A DNA stretch of 64,000 nt from Paenibacillus sp. (GTDB lineage: Bacteria; Bacillota; Bacilli; Paenibacillales; YIM-B00363). Positions 34,549-43,482 of the stretch are shown here, piece after piece. The notes beneath the pieces were generated by a model that was not told the origin of the DNA, made no database searches, and worked only from the letters and a program-made list of their open reading frames with translations. The first letter of the stretch is position 1, and each line of letters begins with the position of its first letter. Made by a program: the position numbers and the translations under genes. The DNA lies in contig NZ_DASQNA010000031.1 in assembly GCF_035645195.1 (NCBI RefSeq), positions 1-64,000 of the forward strand. The letters run 5' to 3'.

Positions 34549-35388
34549 ATGAAAATCGACAAGATCTTGAATAACAATGCGATCGTCGTCAAGGATCAGG
34601 GGGAAGAAAAGATCGTCATGGGCTCCGGCATCGCTTTTCAAAAGAAAAAGAACGATCCCGTCGATCCTTCCCGAATCGAAAAAGTATTCGTGATGAAAGA
34701 CGAGTCCAAGCATCGAAAGCTGGAGGAAATCTTATCGACCTTGCCGGAGGAGCATATCGAAGTATCCGAACAAATCATCTCCCGCGCGGAGAAGGAGCTG
34801 GGCGTCGTCATCAACGAGCATATTCATATCGCGCTTACGGATCATCTATCGTTCGCCCTGGATCGTCTTGCCAACGGCATGGTCATTCAAAATACACTGT
34901 TGAACGAAATCAAGGTGTTGTATCCGAAAGAATTTCAAATCGGCCTGTTTGCGAAAACGTTGATCCAAGAAAAGCTGGGGATCGAGATTCCCGACGACGA
35001 GGTCGGTTATATCGCTTTGCATATCCATACGGCAAAAATCAATGCCGGAGAAATGGCGAGGACGTTAAATATTACCGCCATGATCCGAGATATCGTAGAC
35101 ATCATCGAAGGTTGCTTGAATACCGAAATCGCCGAAGACAGCATCGCCTATGAACGGCTGGTCACCCATTTGAGGTACGCCGTGCAGCAGGGAGAATCCG
35201 CTGAACCGTTTCGCGAATTGGCGCCCGAGATGGTGCCGATCATGAAAGAAAATTTTCCGGAATCGTATCAATGCGCGGAAAGGGCCGGGCAGTTCGTCAA
35301 GTCGGAGTACGGTGTTGAATTCTTGGATACGGAATTAGCTTATATCGCCATGCAAATCCAGAGAATTCGAACCCGAACGATTCTCTAG
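34549..35388 (+). CDS. sacT: BglG/SacY-family transcription antiterminator
   Basis: A 279-residue RNA-binding antiterminator. The CAT domain (1-55: [20 protein letters not shown]) binds RAT. PRD1 carries His99 (ALTDHL) and His158 (IALHIH). PRD2 carries His207 (LVTHLRYAV), but the second PRD2 site, normally His269 as in LicT, is Gln (YIAMQIQRI). PTS phosphorylation of these residues controls activity. Start ATG 34549 follows AGGGGGAAACT. It is the last gene of the sac locus, so it can act on the RAT in front of sacB. The symbol is by analogy; sacY is equally possible. Confidence 0.92.
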   Translation: MKIDKILNNNAIVVKDQGEEKIVMGSGIAFQKKKNDPVDPSRIEKVFVMKDESKHRKLEEILSTLPEEHIEVSEQIISRAEKELGVVINEHIHIALTDHLSFALDRLANGMVIQNTLLNEIKVLYPKEFQIGLFAKTLIQEKLGIEIPDDEVGYIALHIHTAKINAGEMARTLNITAMIRDIVDIIEGCLNTEIAEDSIAYERLVTHLRYAVQQGESAEPFRELAPEMVPIMKENFPESYQCAERAGQFVKSEYGVEFLDTELAYIAMQIQRIRTRTIL

Positions 35389-35487
35389 TCATCCCGAGTA
35401 TCCGCAGCCGGGCCAATTCGCCCGGGCATCGTCGTCGCCTGCATGAAATAGGTTCCGTCCAGAGGCAAACAATGGTATAATCATAGA

Positions 35488-35575
35488 CATCACTAGGGGT
35501 GCCGAATAGGCTGAGACGGCTGCGAGCCGAACCCTTGGAACCTGATCCGGGTCGTACCGGCGGAGGGAAGTGATG
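35488..35575 (+). promoter_or_regulatory. TPP riboswitch (THI box) of thiMDE
   Basis: P1 arms CATCACT (35488-35494) and AGTGATG (35569-35575) pair perfectly. The conserved core is present: AGGGGTGCC, GGCTGAGACGG, ACCCTTGGAACCTGATCCGG and TACCGGCGGAGGGAAGTG. A TATAAT box at 35476-35481 marks the likely promoter. Thiamin pyrophosphate binding would favour the downstream terminator. Confidence 0.96.
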
Positions 35576-35619
35576 CCGCAACTTCGTAGCGCGGAACGCT
35601 GGTTCCCGGGCGAAATCAG

Positions 35620-35648
35620 GCCGCTTTTCTCCGGAAAAGCGGCTTTTT
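35620..35648 (+). terminator. TPP-riboswitch terminator of thiMDE
   Basis: GCCGCTTTT-ctccgg-AAAAGCGGC with a following TTTTTA. It lies 29 bp before thiM and is the expression platform of the riboswitch. Confidence 0.88.
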
Positions 35649-35676
35649 ATTTTGTCTGCATAGGGAGAGAGGACGG

Positions 35677-36498
35677 ATGAACATGCATTTGGAAGCTGCC
35701 GCCGAGCTGTTGTCGCGCGTGCGCGGCACGAGCCCGCTCGTGCATAACATTACGAACGTCGTCGTAACGAATTTCACGGCGAACGGATTGCTGGCGTTAG
35801 GCGCGTCGCCCGTCATGGCGTACGCGAAAGAAGAGGCCGCCGACATGGCCCGCATCGCCGGTGCGCTCGTGCTGAACATCGGCACGCTGACCGCGCCCGA
35901 GGTGGAGGCGATGAAGATCGCCGCCGAGGCGGCGAACGAGGCCGGCGTGCCGGTCGTGCTCGATCCGGTCGGCGCGGGCGCGACGCCGTACCGGACCGAC
36001 ACCGCGCGCAGCCTCATGCGCGAGGCGCGCGTTTCGCTGCTCCGGGGCAACGCGGCCGAGGTGGCCAACGTCATCGGCGAAACGTGGGCGATCAAGGGCG
36101 TCGACGCCGGCGAAGGCGGCGGGGATGTGCGGGCGCTCGCGCATACGGCCGCGCAGCGGCTGCGGACGACGGTCGTCATTACGGGGAAAGAGGACGTCGT
36201 CGCCGACGGCCGCCGCTTGTTCGTCGTGCGCAACGGCCACCCGCTGCTGACCAAGGTGACGGGGGCAGGCTGTCTGCTGACGTCCGTCATCGGGGCGTTC
36301 CACGCCGTCGAGCCCGACGCCGTCCAAGCGGCCGCGGCGGCGCTCACGGTGTACGGCGTGGCGGCGGAACAGGCTGCGGAGCTCGCCGGGGAATCGCGGC
36401 CGGGCAGCTTCCAAATCGAGCTGCTGAACCGGCTCGCCGGCATCGGGCCGGAGGACGTCTTGGCTCGCGGCGCGCTGACGGAGGTGAAGCTGTCATGA
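35677..36498 (+). CDS. thiM: Hydroxyethylthiazole kinase
   Basis: A 273-residue kinase that phosphorylates 4-methyl-5-(2-hydroxyethyl)thiazole, a salvage step to thiamin. The family signatures are [31 protein letters not shown] and the phosphoryl-transfer loop [12 protein letters not shown] with its Cys. Length is normal. Start ATG 35677 follows GAGAGAGGACGG. It is the first gene of thiMDE and overlaps thiD by four bases. Confidence 0.95.
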   Translation: MNMHLEAAAELLSRVRGTSPLVHNITNVVVTNFTANGLLALGASPVMAYAKEEAADMARIAGALVLNIGTLTAPEVEAMKIAAEAANEAGVPVVLDPVGAGATPYRTDTARSLMREARVSLLRGNAAEVANVIGETWAIKGVDAGEGGGDVRALAHTAAQRLRTTVVITGKEDVVADGRRLFVVRNGHPLLTKVTGAGCLLTSVIGAFHAVEPDAVQAAAAALTVYGVAAEQAAELAGESRPGSFQIELLNRLAGIGPEDVLARGALTEVKLS

Positions 36499-37325
36499 GC
36501 ATGCGCAAGGCGTTAACGATCGCGGGGTCCGACAGCGGCGGCGGCGCGGGCATTCAAGCCGATTTGAAGACGTTCCAGGAGCTGCGCGTATTCGGCATGT
36601 CCGCCATTACGGCCGTCACGGCGCAAAATACGCTCGGCGTGCACGGCGTATACCCGCTCTCCGCCGAGGCGGTCGCGGCGCAAATTCGCGCGATCGGCGA
36701 AGATATGGGGACGGACGCCGTGAAGACGGGCATGCTGTTCGACTGCGACATTATCGAAGCCGCCGCCGAACAAATTCGCCGGTTCGGCTGGCGGAACGTC
36801 GTCGTCGATCCGGTCATGATCGCGAAGGGCGGCGCATCGCTGCTCCGCGAGGAAGCGATCGACGCGCTGCGCCGCGCGCTGCTCCCGCTCGCGGAAGTCG
36901 TGACGCCGAATCTCCCGGAAGCCGAGGCGCTGACCGGGGTCGACGTGCGCACGACGGAAGGGCGCAAACGGGCGGCGCGCGAGCTGGCGGCGATGGGGGC
37001 GCGGCACGTCGTCGTCAAAGGCGGCCACGGCGAAGAGCCGGACGCGGTCGTCGATTTGCTGTACGACGGGGAGCGGTTCGTCGAGCTGACGGGCCGGCGG
37101 GCGGCGACGTCGCAGACGCACGGCACCGGCTGCACGTTCGCGGCGGCGATCGCGGCGGAGCTCGCCAAAGGCAGCGACGCGGAAGGAGCGGTGCGGACGG
37201 CGAAAGCGTTCATCCAAGCGGCCGTGGAGGAGGAGCTCGGCATCGGCGGCGGCCACGGGCCGACGAACCACTGGGCGTACATGGACCGGGAGCGCCGGCG
37301 GACCGAAGGAGGCGTCCTCCGATGA
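36495..37325 (+). CDS. thiD: Hydroxymethylpyrimidine / phosphomethylpyrimidine kinase
   Basis: A 276-residue ribokinase-like enzyme that phosphorylates HMP and HMP-phosphate. It begins with [20 protein letters not shown], has [24 protein letters not shown] and [12 protein letters not shown], and ends with the anion-hole motif [16 protein letters not shown]. Start ATG 36495 overlaps the thiM stop (ATGA) and is preceded by GGAGGTG. Confidence 0.95.
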   Translation: MSMRKALTIAGSDSGGGAGIQADLKTFQELRVFGMSAITAVTAQNTLGVHGVYPLSAEAVAAQIRAIGEDMGTDAVKTGMLFDCDIIEAAAEQIRRFGWRNVVVDPVMIAKGGASLLREEAIDALRRALLPLAEVVTPNLPEAEALTGVDVRTTEGRKRAARELAAMGARHVVVKGGHGEEPDAVVDLLYDGERFVELTGRRAATSQTHGTGCTFAAAIAAELAKGSDAEGAVRTAKAFIQAAVEEELGIGGGHGPTNHWAYMDRERRRTEGGVLR

Positions 37326-38005
37326 TCGGGAGCGCGGACGTCGAGCGGCTGCGGGCGCAGCTGCGGCTGTACTTCGTGATGGGGAGCGTTAACTGCGCCG
37401 GCGACCCGTTCGAGGCGGCGGCGAAGGCGATCGAGAGCGGCGTGACGATGTTCCAGTTTCGGGAGAAAGGAACCGGTTCGCTCGAGGGCGAAGCGAAGCT
37501 GCGCCTCGCGGGACGGCTGCGGGCGCTGTGCCGGGCGAAGGGCGTCCCGTTCCTCGTCAACGACGACGTGGAGCTGGCGCTCGCCGTCGAGGCGGACGGG
37601 GTTCACGTCGGCCAGGACGACGAGAGCGTCGCTTCCGTTCGGCGGCGCATCGGCGGCAAGCTGCTCGGCGTCTCGGTCCATACGATGGAGGAAGCGCGCC
37701 GGGCGGCGGCGGATGGGGCCGATTATTTCGGCATCGGACCGATTTATCCGACGTCGACGAAGGCGGACGCGAAGCCGGCCGCGGGAACGGCGCTGATCGA
37801 GCGACTGCGCGCGGAAGGGTGGACGACGCCGGTCGTCGGCATCGGCGGCATCGACGCGTCCAACGCAGGCGACGTCATTCGCGCGGGCGCGGACGGCGTC
37901 GCCGTCATTACGGCGATCAGCCGCGCCGACTCGATCGAACGAAGCGCGCGCGAGCTGCTGCGGGCGGTCGCGTCCGCGCAGCCGGCCGGGCGTTTCGGCG
38001 AATAG
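37322..38005 (+). CDS. thiE: Thiamin-phosphate synthase
   Basis: A 227-residue TIM barrel that joins HMP-pyrophosphate and thiazole phosphate to form thiamin phosphate. Visible are MFQFREKG, NDDVELALAVEADGVHVGQD, GPIYPTSTKADA and GIGGIDASN. Start ATG 37322 overlaps the thiD stop and follows GAAGGAGGCGTCCTCCG. With thiM and thiD it completes salvage of both thiamin halves. Confidence 0.95.
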   Translation: MIGSADVERLRAQLRLYFVMGSVNCAGDPFEAAAKAIESGVTMFQFREKGTGSLEGEAKLRLAGRLRALCRAKGVPFLVNDDVELALAVEADGVHVGQDDESVASVRRRIGGKLLGVSVHTMEEARRAAADGADYFGIGPIYPTSTKADAKPAAGTALIERLRAEGWTTPVVGIGGIDASNAGDVIRAGADGVAVITAISRADSIERSARELLRAVASAQPAGRFGE

Positions 38006-38008
38006 GCG

Positions 38009-38052
38009 GACGCAAGAAGGGGCGCCCCGATCGGGGCGCCCCTTCTTGCGTC
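38009..38052. terminator. Large perfect palindrome between thiE and ykoC
   Basis: A 44-bp perfect palindrome centred on GATC, with arms GACGCAAGAAGGGGCGCCCC and complement. It lies between convergent thiE and ykoC and probably ends both transcripts; on each strand CCTTCTTGCG follows the GC-rich core rather than a T run. Confidence 0.8.
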
Positions 38053-38059
38053 TCATCCA

Positions 38060-38854
38060 TTATCGAACGTCGACGGAGCCGACGTACGGCCATGCGGCGC
38101 CCGCGTACCAAGCGAGGGCGATCAGCGCTGCCATCGCCGCGACGTATGCGGCGTCCCAAGCGGAATACGAAATGCGGTAGTAGTACGTTCTCGGACCGTT
38201 CCCGTGGAATCGCTTCGCCTCCATGGCGACGGCGATCCGGTGCGCCCGGCGGATGCTTTGGGCGAGCAGCGGGATCGCGTACTGCCGCAGCGTGTCGTAC
38301 CAGCCGGCGACGCCGCGCCGGCGGAGGCGGCCGCGAATCTTCAGCGCGTGGCGGCGAATCTGGAACTCCTCGATGATCGCGGGCACCATGCGCAGGGCGG
38401 CCAGGAAGCTGTACGCGTACTTCGGCGGCAGTTTCCACTGCTGCATCAAGCCGTAAAACAGATCCGCCGGCTTGGTAGTGAGCGCGAACAACAAGCCGGC
38501 CGCCGCGACGGAGACGGAGCGTAGACCCAAGTGGACGCCGCGGACGAAGCTTTCCTCCGTCACGTGCACGAGGCCGAACCGGAACCACGTCGTCGTCCCT
38601 TCGCCGAACATCGCCATGCCGGACACGGACGAGACGAAGATGAGCAGGAACGGCGAAGCGTACAGCAGGAGGCGCCGCCACGGATGTCCGGAGCAGACGG
38701 CCAGCAGCAGCACGACGCCGGCGGCGACGTTCGCCATGACGTTGACGTTATGAATCGACACGACGGCGACGAATAGCAGCGTCGAGACGATCAGCTTGAC
38801 GCCCGGGTTGACGCGGTGGACCCATGTTTTACGATGCGGGAACGACCATTCCAT
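38060..38854 (-). CDS. ykoC: ECF transporter transmembrane (T) component
   Basis: A 264-residue membrane protein of the EcfT/CbiQ family. Hydrophobic helices occupy the first two thirds. The cytoplasmic coupling motifs that touch the ATPases are seen as LRMVPAIIEEFQIRRHALKI and RAHRIAVAMEAKRF. Start ATG 38854 follows AAGGAGGCGTTAGGGC. It overlaps the ATPase gene by 26 bp and belongs to the ykoEDC operon, which imports the HMP half of thiamin. Confidence 0.9.
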   Translation of the reverse strand: MEWSFPHRKTWVHRVNPGVKLIVSTLLFVAVVSIHNVNVMANVAAGVVLLLAVCSGHPWRRLLLYASPFLLIFVSSVSGMAMFGEGTTTWFRFGLVHVTEESFVRGVHLGLRSVSVAAAGLLFALTTKPADLFYGLMQQWKLPPKYAYSFLAALRMVPAIIEEFQIRRHALKIRGRLRRRGVAGWYDTLRQYAIPLLAQSIRRAHRIAVAMEAKRFHGNGPRTYYYRISYSAWDAAYVAAMAALIALAWYAGAAWPYVGSVDVR

Positions 38855-40274
38855 GCCCTAACGCCTCCTTCTCCGCGACCGTGACGCGCCCGTCCTCGAC
38901 ATGCCATACTTTGTTGCAGCAGCGGCGCACGATTTCCGGGTCGTGCGTCACCATGACGATCGCCGCCCCTTCGCCGCGGAGCCGCTCCAGCATCTCCAGC
39001 AGCCGCATCGTGCTGCGCGCGTCCAGCCCGAACGTCGGCTCGTCGAGCAGCAGCAGCCGCTGGCCCCGGGCGAGCGCGCCGGCGACGCTGAGCCGCCGCT
39101 TCTGGCCCGTCGACAGCTGGTACGGATGGCGCCGCCGCAGCGGCGTTAGATCGAAGAAGGCGAGCAGCGATTCCACGGCGGCCGGGTCGGGCCGCTCGAG
39201 CGAATAAGCGATTTCGTCCTCCACCGAATCGGCGACGAATTGGAACTCCGGGTTTTGGAACACGAACGCCGCGCGCGCCGCGACGTCCTCCGGGCGGCGC
39301 CCGAAGGCGCCGTCCACGACGCATTCTCCGGACGTGCGCAGCAACCGCATGATCGAGAGCAGGAGCGAGCTCTTGCCCGCGCCGTTCTTCCCCGTGACGG
39401 CGATCCAATCGCCCGGCGCCGCTTCCGCGAGCGGGGCGGCGATCACCGTGCGCCCGCCGGCGCGGTATCCCGCGAAATCGCGCAGCGCAAGCCGCGGCGC
39501 GCCTCCGGCTTCGACGAGGCTGCGCGCCCCCCCGAAGCGCGGGAACGCCTCCCATGCGCCGGGATGCCAAATGCCGTATTCGTCCAGAGCGGCGCGATGC
39601 GCCGCGAAGACGTCGGCCGGGGCGCCGTCGGCGAGAATGCGCCCTTCGGGCGTGAAGACGACGACCCGGTCGACAAAATCCAAAATGCCGTCGATCTTAT
39701 GCTCGACGATCAGCACGGTTTTGTCCGCCGCCGTTCGCCGCACCGCCTCCCACACCTGCTCGGTTCCTTCGGGGTCGAGCAGCGCGGTCGGCTCGTCGAG
39801 CAGCAGCGCCTCCGGCTCGAGCGCCAGCGCGCTCGCCAGCGCGAGCCGCTGCTTCATGCCCTGCGACAGCCGCTGGATCGGCGTATGCGGATCGTCGAGA
39901 TTAAGGCCGACGAGCGCCAGGTATCGGCGAATGAGCTCCGGCATCGCATCGCGCGGCACCGCGCGGTTTTCGAGCACGAACGCCAGCTCTTCGTCGACGT
40001 ACGGCATGCAAAACTGCGCGTCCGGATCTTGGAACACGTAGCCCCAGCGCTCGGGCCGATGGACAGCGTCGCATTTCATCGGCAGCTCGACGGAATGGGG
40101 AACGATGCCCGTCAGCACTTGCAGGAGCGTCGATTTGCCGCAGCCGCTCGGGCCGAGGAGCAGCGCCTTCTCCCCTTGGCGGAACGAAAGGGAGAGTCCG
40201 TCGAACACGAGCGGCGCGTCGCCCGGATACTTCAGCTTCAAATTGGTGACGCCAAGCAGCGTGTGCATATCCAT
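38829..40274 (-). CDS. ykoD: ECF transporter double ATPase
   Basis: About 481 residues with two ABC ATPase domains fused. First: Walker A GPSGCGKST, Q-loop FQDPDAQF, signature LSQGMKQRLA, Walker B ALLLDEPTALL. Second: GKNGAGKSS, FQNPEFQF, LSTGQKRRLS, LLLLDEPTFGL. Such double ATPases power ECF importers. The start is ATG 40274 or ATG 40268; the binding site is weak, so translation may be coupled to ykoE, whose stop is 12 bp upstream. Confidence 0.92.
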   Translation of the reverse strand: MDMHTLLGVTNLKLKYPGDAPLVFDGLSLSFRQGEKALLLGPSGCGKSTLLQVLTGIVPHSVELPMKCDAVHRPERWGYVFQDPDAQFCMPYVDEELAFVLENRAVPRDAMPELIRRYLALVGLNLDDPHTPIQRLSQGMKQRLALASALALEPEALLLDEPTALLDPEGTEQVWEAVRRTAADKTVLIVEHKIDGILDFVDRVVVFTPEGRILADGAPADVFAAHRAALDEYGIWHPGAWEAFPRFGGARSLVEAGGAPRLALRDFAGYRAGGRTVIAAPLAEAAPGDWIAVTGKNGAGKSSLLLSIMRLLRTSGECVVDGAFGRRPEDVAARAAFVFQNPEFQFVADSVEDEIAYSLERPDPAAVESLLAFFDLTPLRRRHPYQLSTGQKRRLSVAGALARGQRLLLLDEPTFGLDARSTMRLLEMLERLRGEGAAIVMVTHDPEIVRRCCNKVWHVEDGRVTVAEKEALGHGMVVPAS

Positions 40275-40285
40275 CGCCGGCAAAG

Positions 40286-40882
40286 TCACGTCAAGGCGTC
40301 GTAATCTGCGCGCGACGCCGGCCGGAGCAAGCTCGTGACGCCGGTTTTCTCGAGCGCGCCGGCGAGCAGCGACGCGAACAAGCCGGCGATCACGACGCTG
40401 CCGAGGAGCCGCAAGCCGATGAACAGGCAGTAGTTCCAGAACGTCAGCGATTCGATATAGCCGTAGTACGAATCCACGAGCAGCGAGGCGACGCCGGAGC
40501 CGATCGCGGCGAGCGAGACGACCCAGACGTTCGCGAGACGGTAGCGGAACATCGCGAAGACGAGCTCGGCGCCGAGACCCTGCATCAAGCCGTATACGAG
40601 CGTCGTGACGCCCCATTCGCCGCCGAAAAACGTTTCGACGCTGGCGGCGGCCACTTCGGCGAGGACGGCGACCCCCGGCTTGCGGATGAGGACGAACGCG
40701 AACGTCGCCGCGATGAACCACATGCCGTAAATCAGCTGTTCGGCGTGCAGCCCGAGCGGCTGGACGATGTTGTACATCGGCCCCCAAACTTTGTAGACGA
40801 CCCCGAATACCGCCGCGATGACGACCGTCACCAAAATGTCCGTCAACTTCAACCGCTTCGACTGCCCGATCCCTTTTTCCAT
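40286..40882 (-). CDS. ykoE: ECF transporter substrate-binding (S) component for HMP
   Basis: A 198-residue membrane protein with about six helices, of the YkoE family. Strings such as VFGVVYKVWGPMYNIVQPLG and FFGGEWGVTTLVYGLMQGLG are typical. In B. subtilis the YkoEDC system imports the pyrimidine precursor of thiamin under TPP-riboswitch control. Here too a TPP riboswitch leads the operon. Start ATG 40882 follows AAAGGG ten bases upstream. Confidence 0.92.
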   Translation of the reverse strand: MEKGIGQSKRLKLTDILVTVVIAAVFGVVYKVWGPMYNIVQPLGLHAEQLIYGMWFIAATFAFVLIRKPGVAVLAEVAAASVETFFGGEWGVTTLVYGLMQGLGAELVFAMFRYRLANVWVVSLAAIGSGVASLLVDSYYGYIESLTFWNYCLFIGLRLLGSVVIAGLFASLLAGALEKTGVTSLLRPASRADYDALT

Positions 40883-40940
40883 GACACCAACGCCCTTTCG
40901 AAATAAGATGATGAGTCCAATAGCATACGCGGAACGCCGA

Positions 40941-40968
40941 AAAAGCCTGCCGGGTATACCGGCAGGCT
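40941..40968 (-). terminator. TPP-riboswitch terminator of ykoEDC
   Basis: On the minus strand GCCTGCCGG-tatac-CCGGCAGGC followed by TTTTT. It lies between the riboswitch core and ykoE and is the expression platform. Confidence 0.9.
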
Positions 40969-40999
40969 CGAAAAGTGCGCATCAAAAAAAGCTGCACCA

Positions 41000-41092
41000 A
41001 TGTTCTCTACGCTGGCATTACCCAGATCAGATTCACGGTCAGCGGCATACGGCCGCAATCTCAGCCTGACTTCATCAAGCCCCCGCACATGC
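41000..41092 (-). promoter_or_regulatory. TPP riboswitch (THI box) of ykoEDC
   Basis: On the minus strand the conserved core can be read in order: GGGGGCTTGATGAAGTCAGG, CTGAGATTGC, GTGAATCTGATCTGGGTAAT, then GCCAGCGTAGAGAAC. It faces away from thiMDE and leads the ykoEDC operon. Confidence 0.93.
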
Positions 41093-41107
41093 TATTCAAC
41101 TGGTTCT

Positions 41108-41136
41108 ACTGTATTACATCCGTTTCCAATTGACAA
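41108..41136 (-). promoter_or_regulatory. Promoter of ykoEDC
   Basis: On the minus strand TTGTCA (41136-41131), 17 bp, TACAGT (41113-41108). It places the transcription start about 10 nt before the riboswitch. Confidence 0.75.
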
Positions 41137-41265
41137 TAACTTTTTTTCGAGGCGGCGGCGAGCCTTGGCCTCTAGAGCCTCGCAAGCCGTAGTACAATAA
41201 GGGAAAACGCCGCCCGCGCCGAGCTTCGGCGTTGCGGCGAAGGCGGACGAGGGAGGAAGGCGGAC

Positions 41266-41718
41266 ATGTCGTTTACGTTTTTGGATTATGACCGAATCTC
41301 CGGCGACGACATCGATCTGGTTATCGATTTCAAAGCGCCCGGCGACGAGCGGCTCGGCATCGTGCCGGCGTATCATTACGGCATGGTGCTGCACGGCACG
41401 TACGAGAGAGTCGGCGTGATCGATCTTCGCGTGGGGTATTCGGAAAGCTTGTATTATGGCGGCAATATCGGCTACTCCGTCCTGCCGGCGTACCGCGGAC
41501 GGCGGTTCGCCGCGCAGGCGTGCCGGCTGCTGCGGCCGCTCGCGCTCGCCCACGGCATGGAGAAGCTGTACATCACGTGCAACCCGGACAACGCGCCGTC
41601 CCGCAAGACGTGCGAGTCGCTCGGGGCGCGCCTCGCGGGCATCGTCGACCTCCCCCCGGACAACGATATGTATCTAAGGGGCGAGCGCCAAAAGTGCATC
41701 TTCGAGTGGACGCTTTGA
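41266..41718 (+). CDS. GNAT-family N-acetyltransferase
   Basis: A 150-residue GNAT protein. The acetyl-CoA-binding motif A is IGYSVLPAYRGRRFAAQACR, and NAPSRKTCESLGARLAG is the usual C-terminal segment of RimJ/RimL-like members. The substrate is unknown. Start ATG 41266 follows GAGGGAGGAAGGCGGAC. It is divergent from the ykoEDC operon. Confidence 0.87.
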   Translation: MSFTFLDYDRISGDDIDLVIDFKAPGDERLGIVPAYHYGMVLHGTYERVGVIDLRVGYSESLYYGGNIGYSVLPAYRGRRFAAQACRLLRPLALAHGMEKLYITCNPDNAPSRKTCESLGARLAGIVDLPPDNDMYLRGERQKCIFEWTL

Positions 41719-41722
41719 GTCT

Positions 41723-42607
41723 TTAAGACCGGGGCTCCCACGCCAAACGCGTCACGGCCGGCGCCGGCCGAAAGCCCAGCTTCTCGTACACCGCTTCGGC
41801 GCCGTTGCCGACCGTCACGAACAGCAGCGGCTCCGTGAAGCCGTGCAGCGCGCCGATCGCCCGTCGGATGAGCGCCGACGCGAGCCCTCGGCCCCGGCAG
41901 TGCGGCAGCACGGCGGCGAAGGCGACGAACGGCCAGCCTTCCACACGTCCGATCAAGCAAACGCCGGCGATCGCGCCGGTCCGCTTGTCGACGGCGACGG
42001 CCGACGCGCCGCGCATCGCTTCGTCGCGCTCCGCCTGCCCGAAGTGTTCCGCGAGGTACGCCGCGTATTCCTCCACCGGATCCGGGCCGGCATCCCCGGT
42101 ACCGTCCGCGAACGACGCGTGCAGCATCGCCGCAAGCTCGTCGATATCTTCGCGCGCGAGAGGACGCGCGATCCATCCGTCCGGGAACGCGGCGGACGTC
42201 GATTCGGTCGGGCGCATCATGCAGCGCCTCGTCTGCGTGCGCCGGAAGCCGCAGCGCTCGAACGCCTCCAGCTGGCTGTCGAGCACGCCCCGCGCTTCGA
42301 TCGAGCCGCCCGGCGGCGTGCGCGCCGCGGCGAATCGCAGCAGCGCCTCGACCGTCTCCGGCGCAAGCTTCGACGGGGGCGCGGCGAAGACGGGGCCGAT
42401 CCGCCCCGCGTCGATCACGGCTCCGCCGACGCGCCGCCCCGCTTGCATTATCCAGTAGCACGGAGCTGCGGGCGGCACGGTCGTCAGCGGCGTCGTCCAG
42501 TCGCGCCGGAACCGCACGGGGTCCCAATATACGGAGCAGAAAACGGAAAACTCGCCGTGCTCGGCGGGTTCCAGCGTAAATTCCATCGCGTCGTTCGCAA
42601 GAGCCAT
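41723..42607 (-). CDS. Tandem-domain GNAT acetyltransferase
   Basis: A 294-residue protein with a full GNAT domain in the C-terminal half: VAFAAVLPHCRGRGLASALI is motif A and GNGAEAVYEKLGFRPAP is motif B. The N-terminal half is a weaker GNAT-like fold with LLRFAAARTPPGGSIEARGV and QLEAFERCGF but no clear CoA loop. Such double proteins often use one active and one structural domain. Start ATG 42607 follows GGAGGATGAACG. It is convergent with the single-domain GNAT gene. Confidence 0.85.
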   Translation of the reverse strand: MALANDAMEFTLEPAEHGEFSVFCSVYWDPVRFRRDWTTPLTTVPPAAPCYWIMQAGRRVGGAVIDAGRIGPVFAAPPSKLAPETVEALLRFAAARTPPGGSIEARGVLDSQLEAFERCGFRRTQTRRCMMRPTESTSAAFPDGWIARPLAREDIDELAAMLHASFADGTGDAGPDPVEEYAAYLAEHFGQAERDEAMRGASAVAVDKRTGAIAGVCLIGRVEGWPFVAFAAVLPHCRGRGLASALIRRAIGALHGFTEPLLFVTVGNGAEAVYEKLGFRPAPAVTRLAWEPRS

Positions 42608-42725
42608 CGTTCATCCTCCGCGCGTTTCGTTATCTCATAAAGCTCCCGCTCAGTATAGCACGAATAAGTTTCCGCCGATGGGAGATATTTCTTAATGCGT
42701 TCGACAAAACCTTCGGTCAGGAGCG

Positions 42726-43331
42726 ATGAAAGTGGCTTTAAAGTTGGCGATCGTTTACTACAGCTCGACGGGGACGAACTATAAGCTTGCGAAGATGGCG
42801 GAGGAAGCCGGGAAGGCGAACGGCGCCGAAGTGAAGGTCATGAAGGTGCAGGAGCTGGCGCCGGAGTCGGCGATCAACGGCAACCCGCTCTGGAAGGCCC
42901 ATGTCGAAGCGACGAAAGACGTTCCGGTCGTCACGCTGGACGATCTGCAGTGGGCAGACGCCGTCTTATTCAGCATGCCGACCCGTTTCGGCAACGTGCC
43001 GGCGCAGATGAAGCAGTTTTTGGACACGACCGGCGGTCTCTGGTTCCAAGGCAAGCTGATCAACAAAGTCGTCAGCGCGATGACGTCGGCGCAGAACGAC
43101 CATGGCGGACAAGAGGCGACGATTTTGTCGCTGTATACGACGATGTATCATTGGGGCGCCATCATCGCGGCTCCGGGGTACACCGATCCGGTGCTCTTCA
43201 CGACGGGAGGCAATCCGTACGGAACGAGCGTCACGGTCGACCAAGAAGGCAACATGACGAGGGACGTCCAGCCGGCGGTCGCGCATCAAGTGAAACGGAT
43301 GCTTGAGATCGCGGCCAAAATCAACGGATAA
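42726..43331 (+). CDS. wrbA: NAD(P)H:quinone oxidoreductase, WrbA type
   Basis: A 201-residue flavodoxin-like enzyme that reduces quinones by two electrons. Visible are the FMN loop YYSSTGTNYKLAKMAE, PTRFGNVPAQMKQFLDTTGG and GLWFQGKLINKVVSAMTS, then HGGQEATILSLYTTMYHWG. Length is typical of WrbA. Start ATG 42726 has AGGAGCG just upstream, which is close; ATG is the only good choice in frame. A terminator-like stem follows. Confidence 0.92.
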   Translation: MKVALKLAIVYYSSTGTNYKLAKMAEEAGKANGAEVKVMKVQELAPESAINGNPLWKAHVEATKDVPVVTLDDLQWADAVLFSMPTRFGNVPAQMKQFLDTTGGLWFQGKLINKVVSAMTSAQNDHGGQEATILSLYTTMYHWGAIIAAPGYTDPVLFTTGGNPYGTSVTVDQEGNMTRDVQPAVAHQVKRMLEIAAKING

Positions 43332-43352
43332 AAAAAGCGTCACCTGTAACGA

Positions 43353-43384
43353 GAAGCCGCCCGGACGACGGGGCGGCTTCGTTC
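43353..43384 (+). terminator. Terminator after wrbA
   Basis: GAAGCCGCCC-ggacgacg-GGGCGGCTTC followed by GTTCGTTTCC. Confidence 0.72.
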
Positions 43385-43482
43385 GTTTCCAGGAAAGATG
43401 TCACACACATATGGTATAGGCTCGGTTGTACCCCTATAATGACAGTGAGCGGAGTACGCATTCTAGGGGCGGGGGTGCAAGG

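Noticed and set aside
38009-38052. 44-bp palindrome as a regulatory operator
   Set aside because: It lies between two convergent 3' ends, where a shared terminator is the simpler reading.
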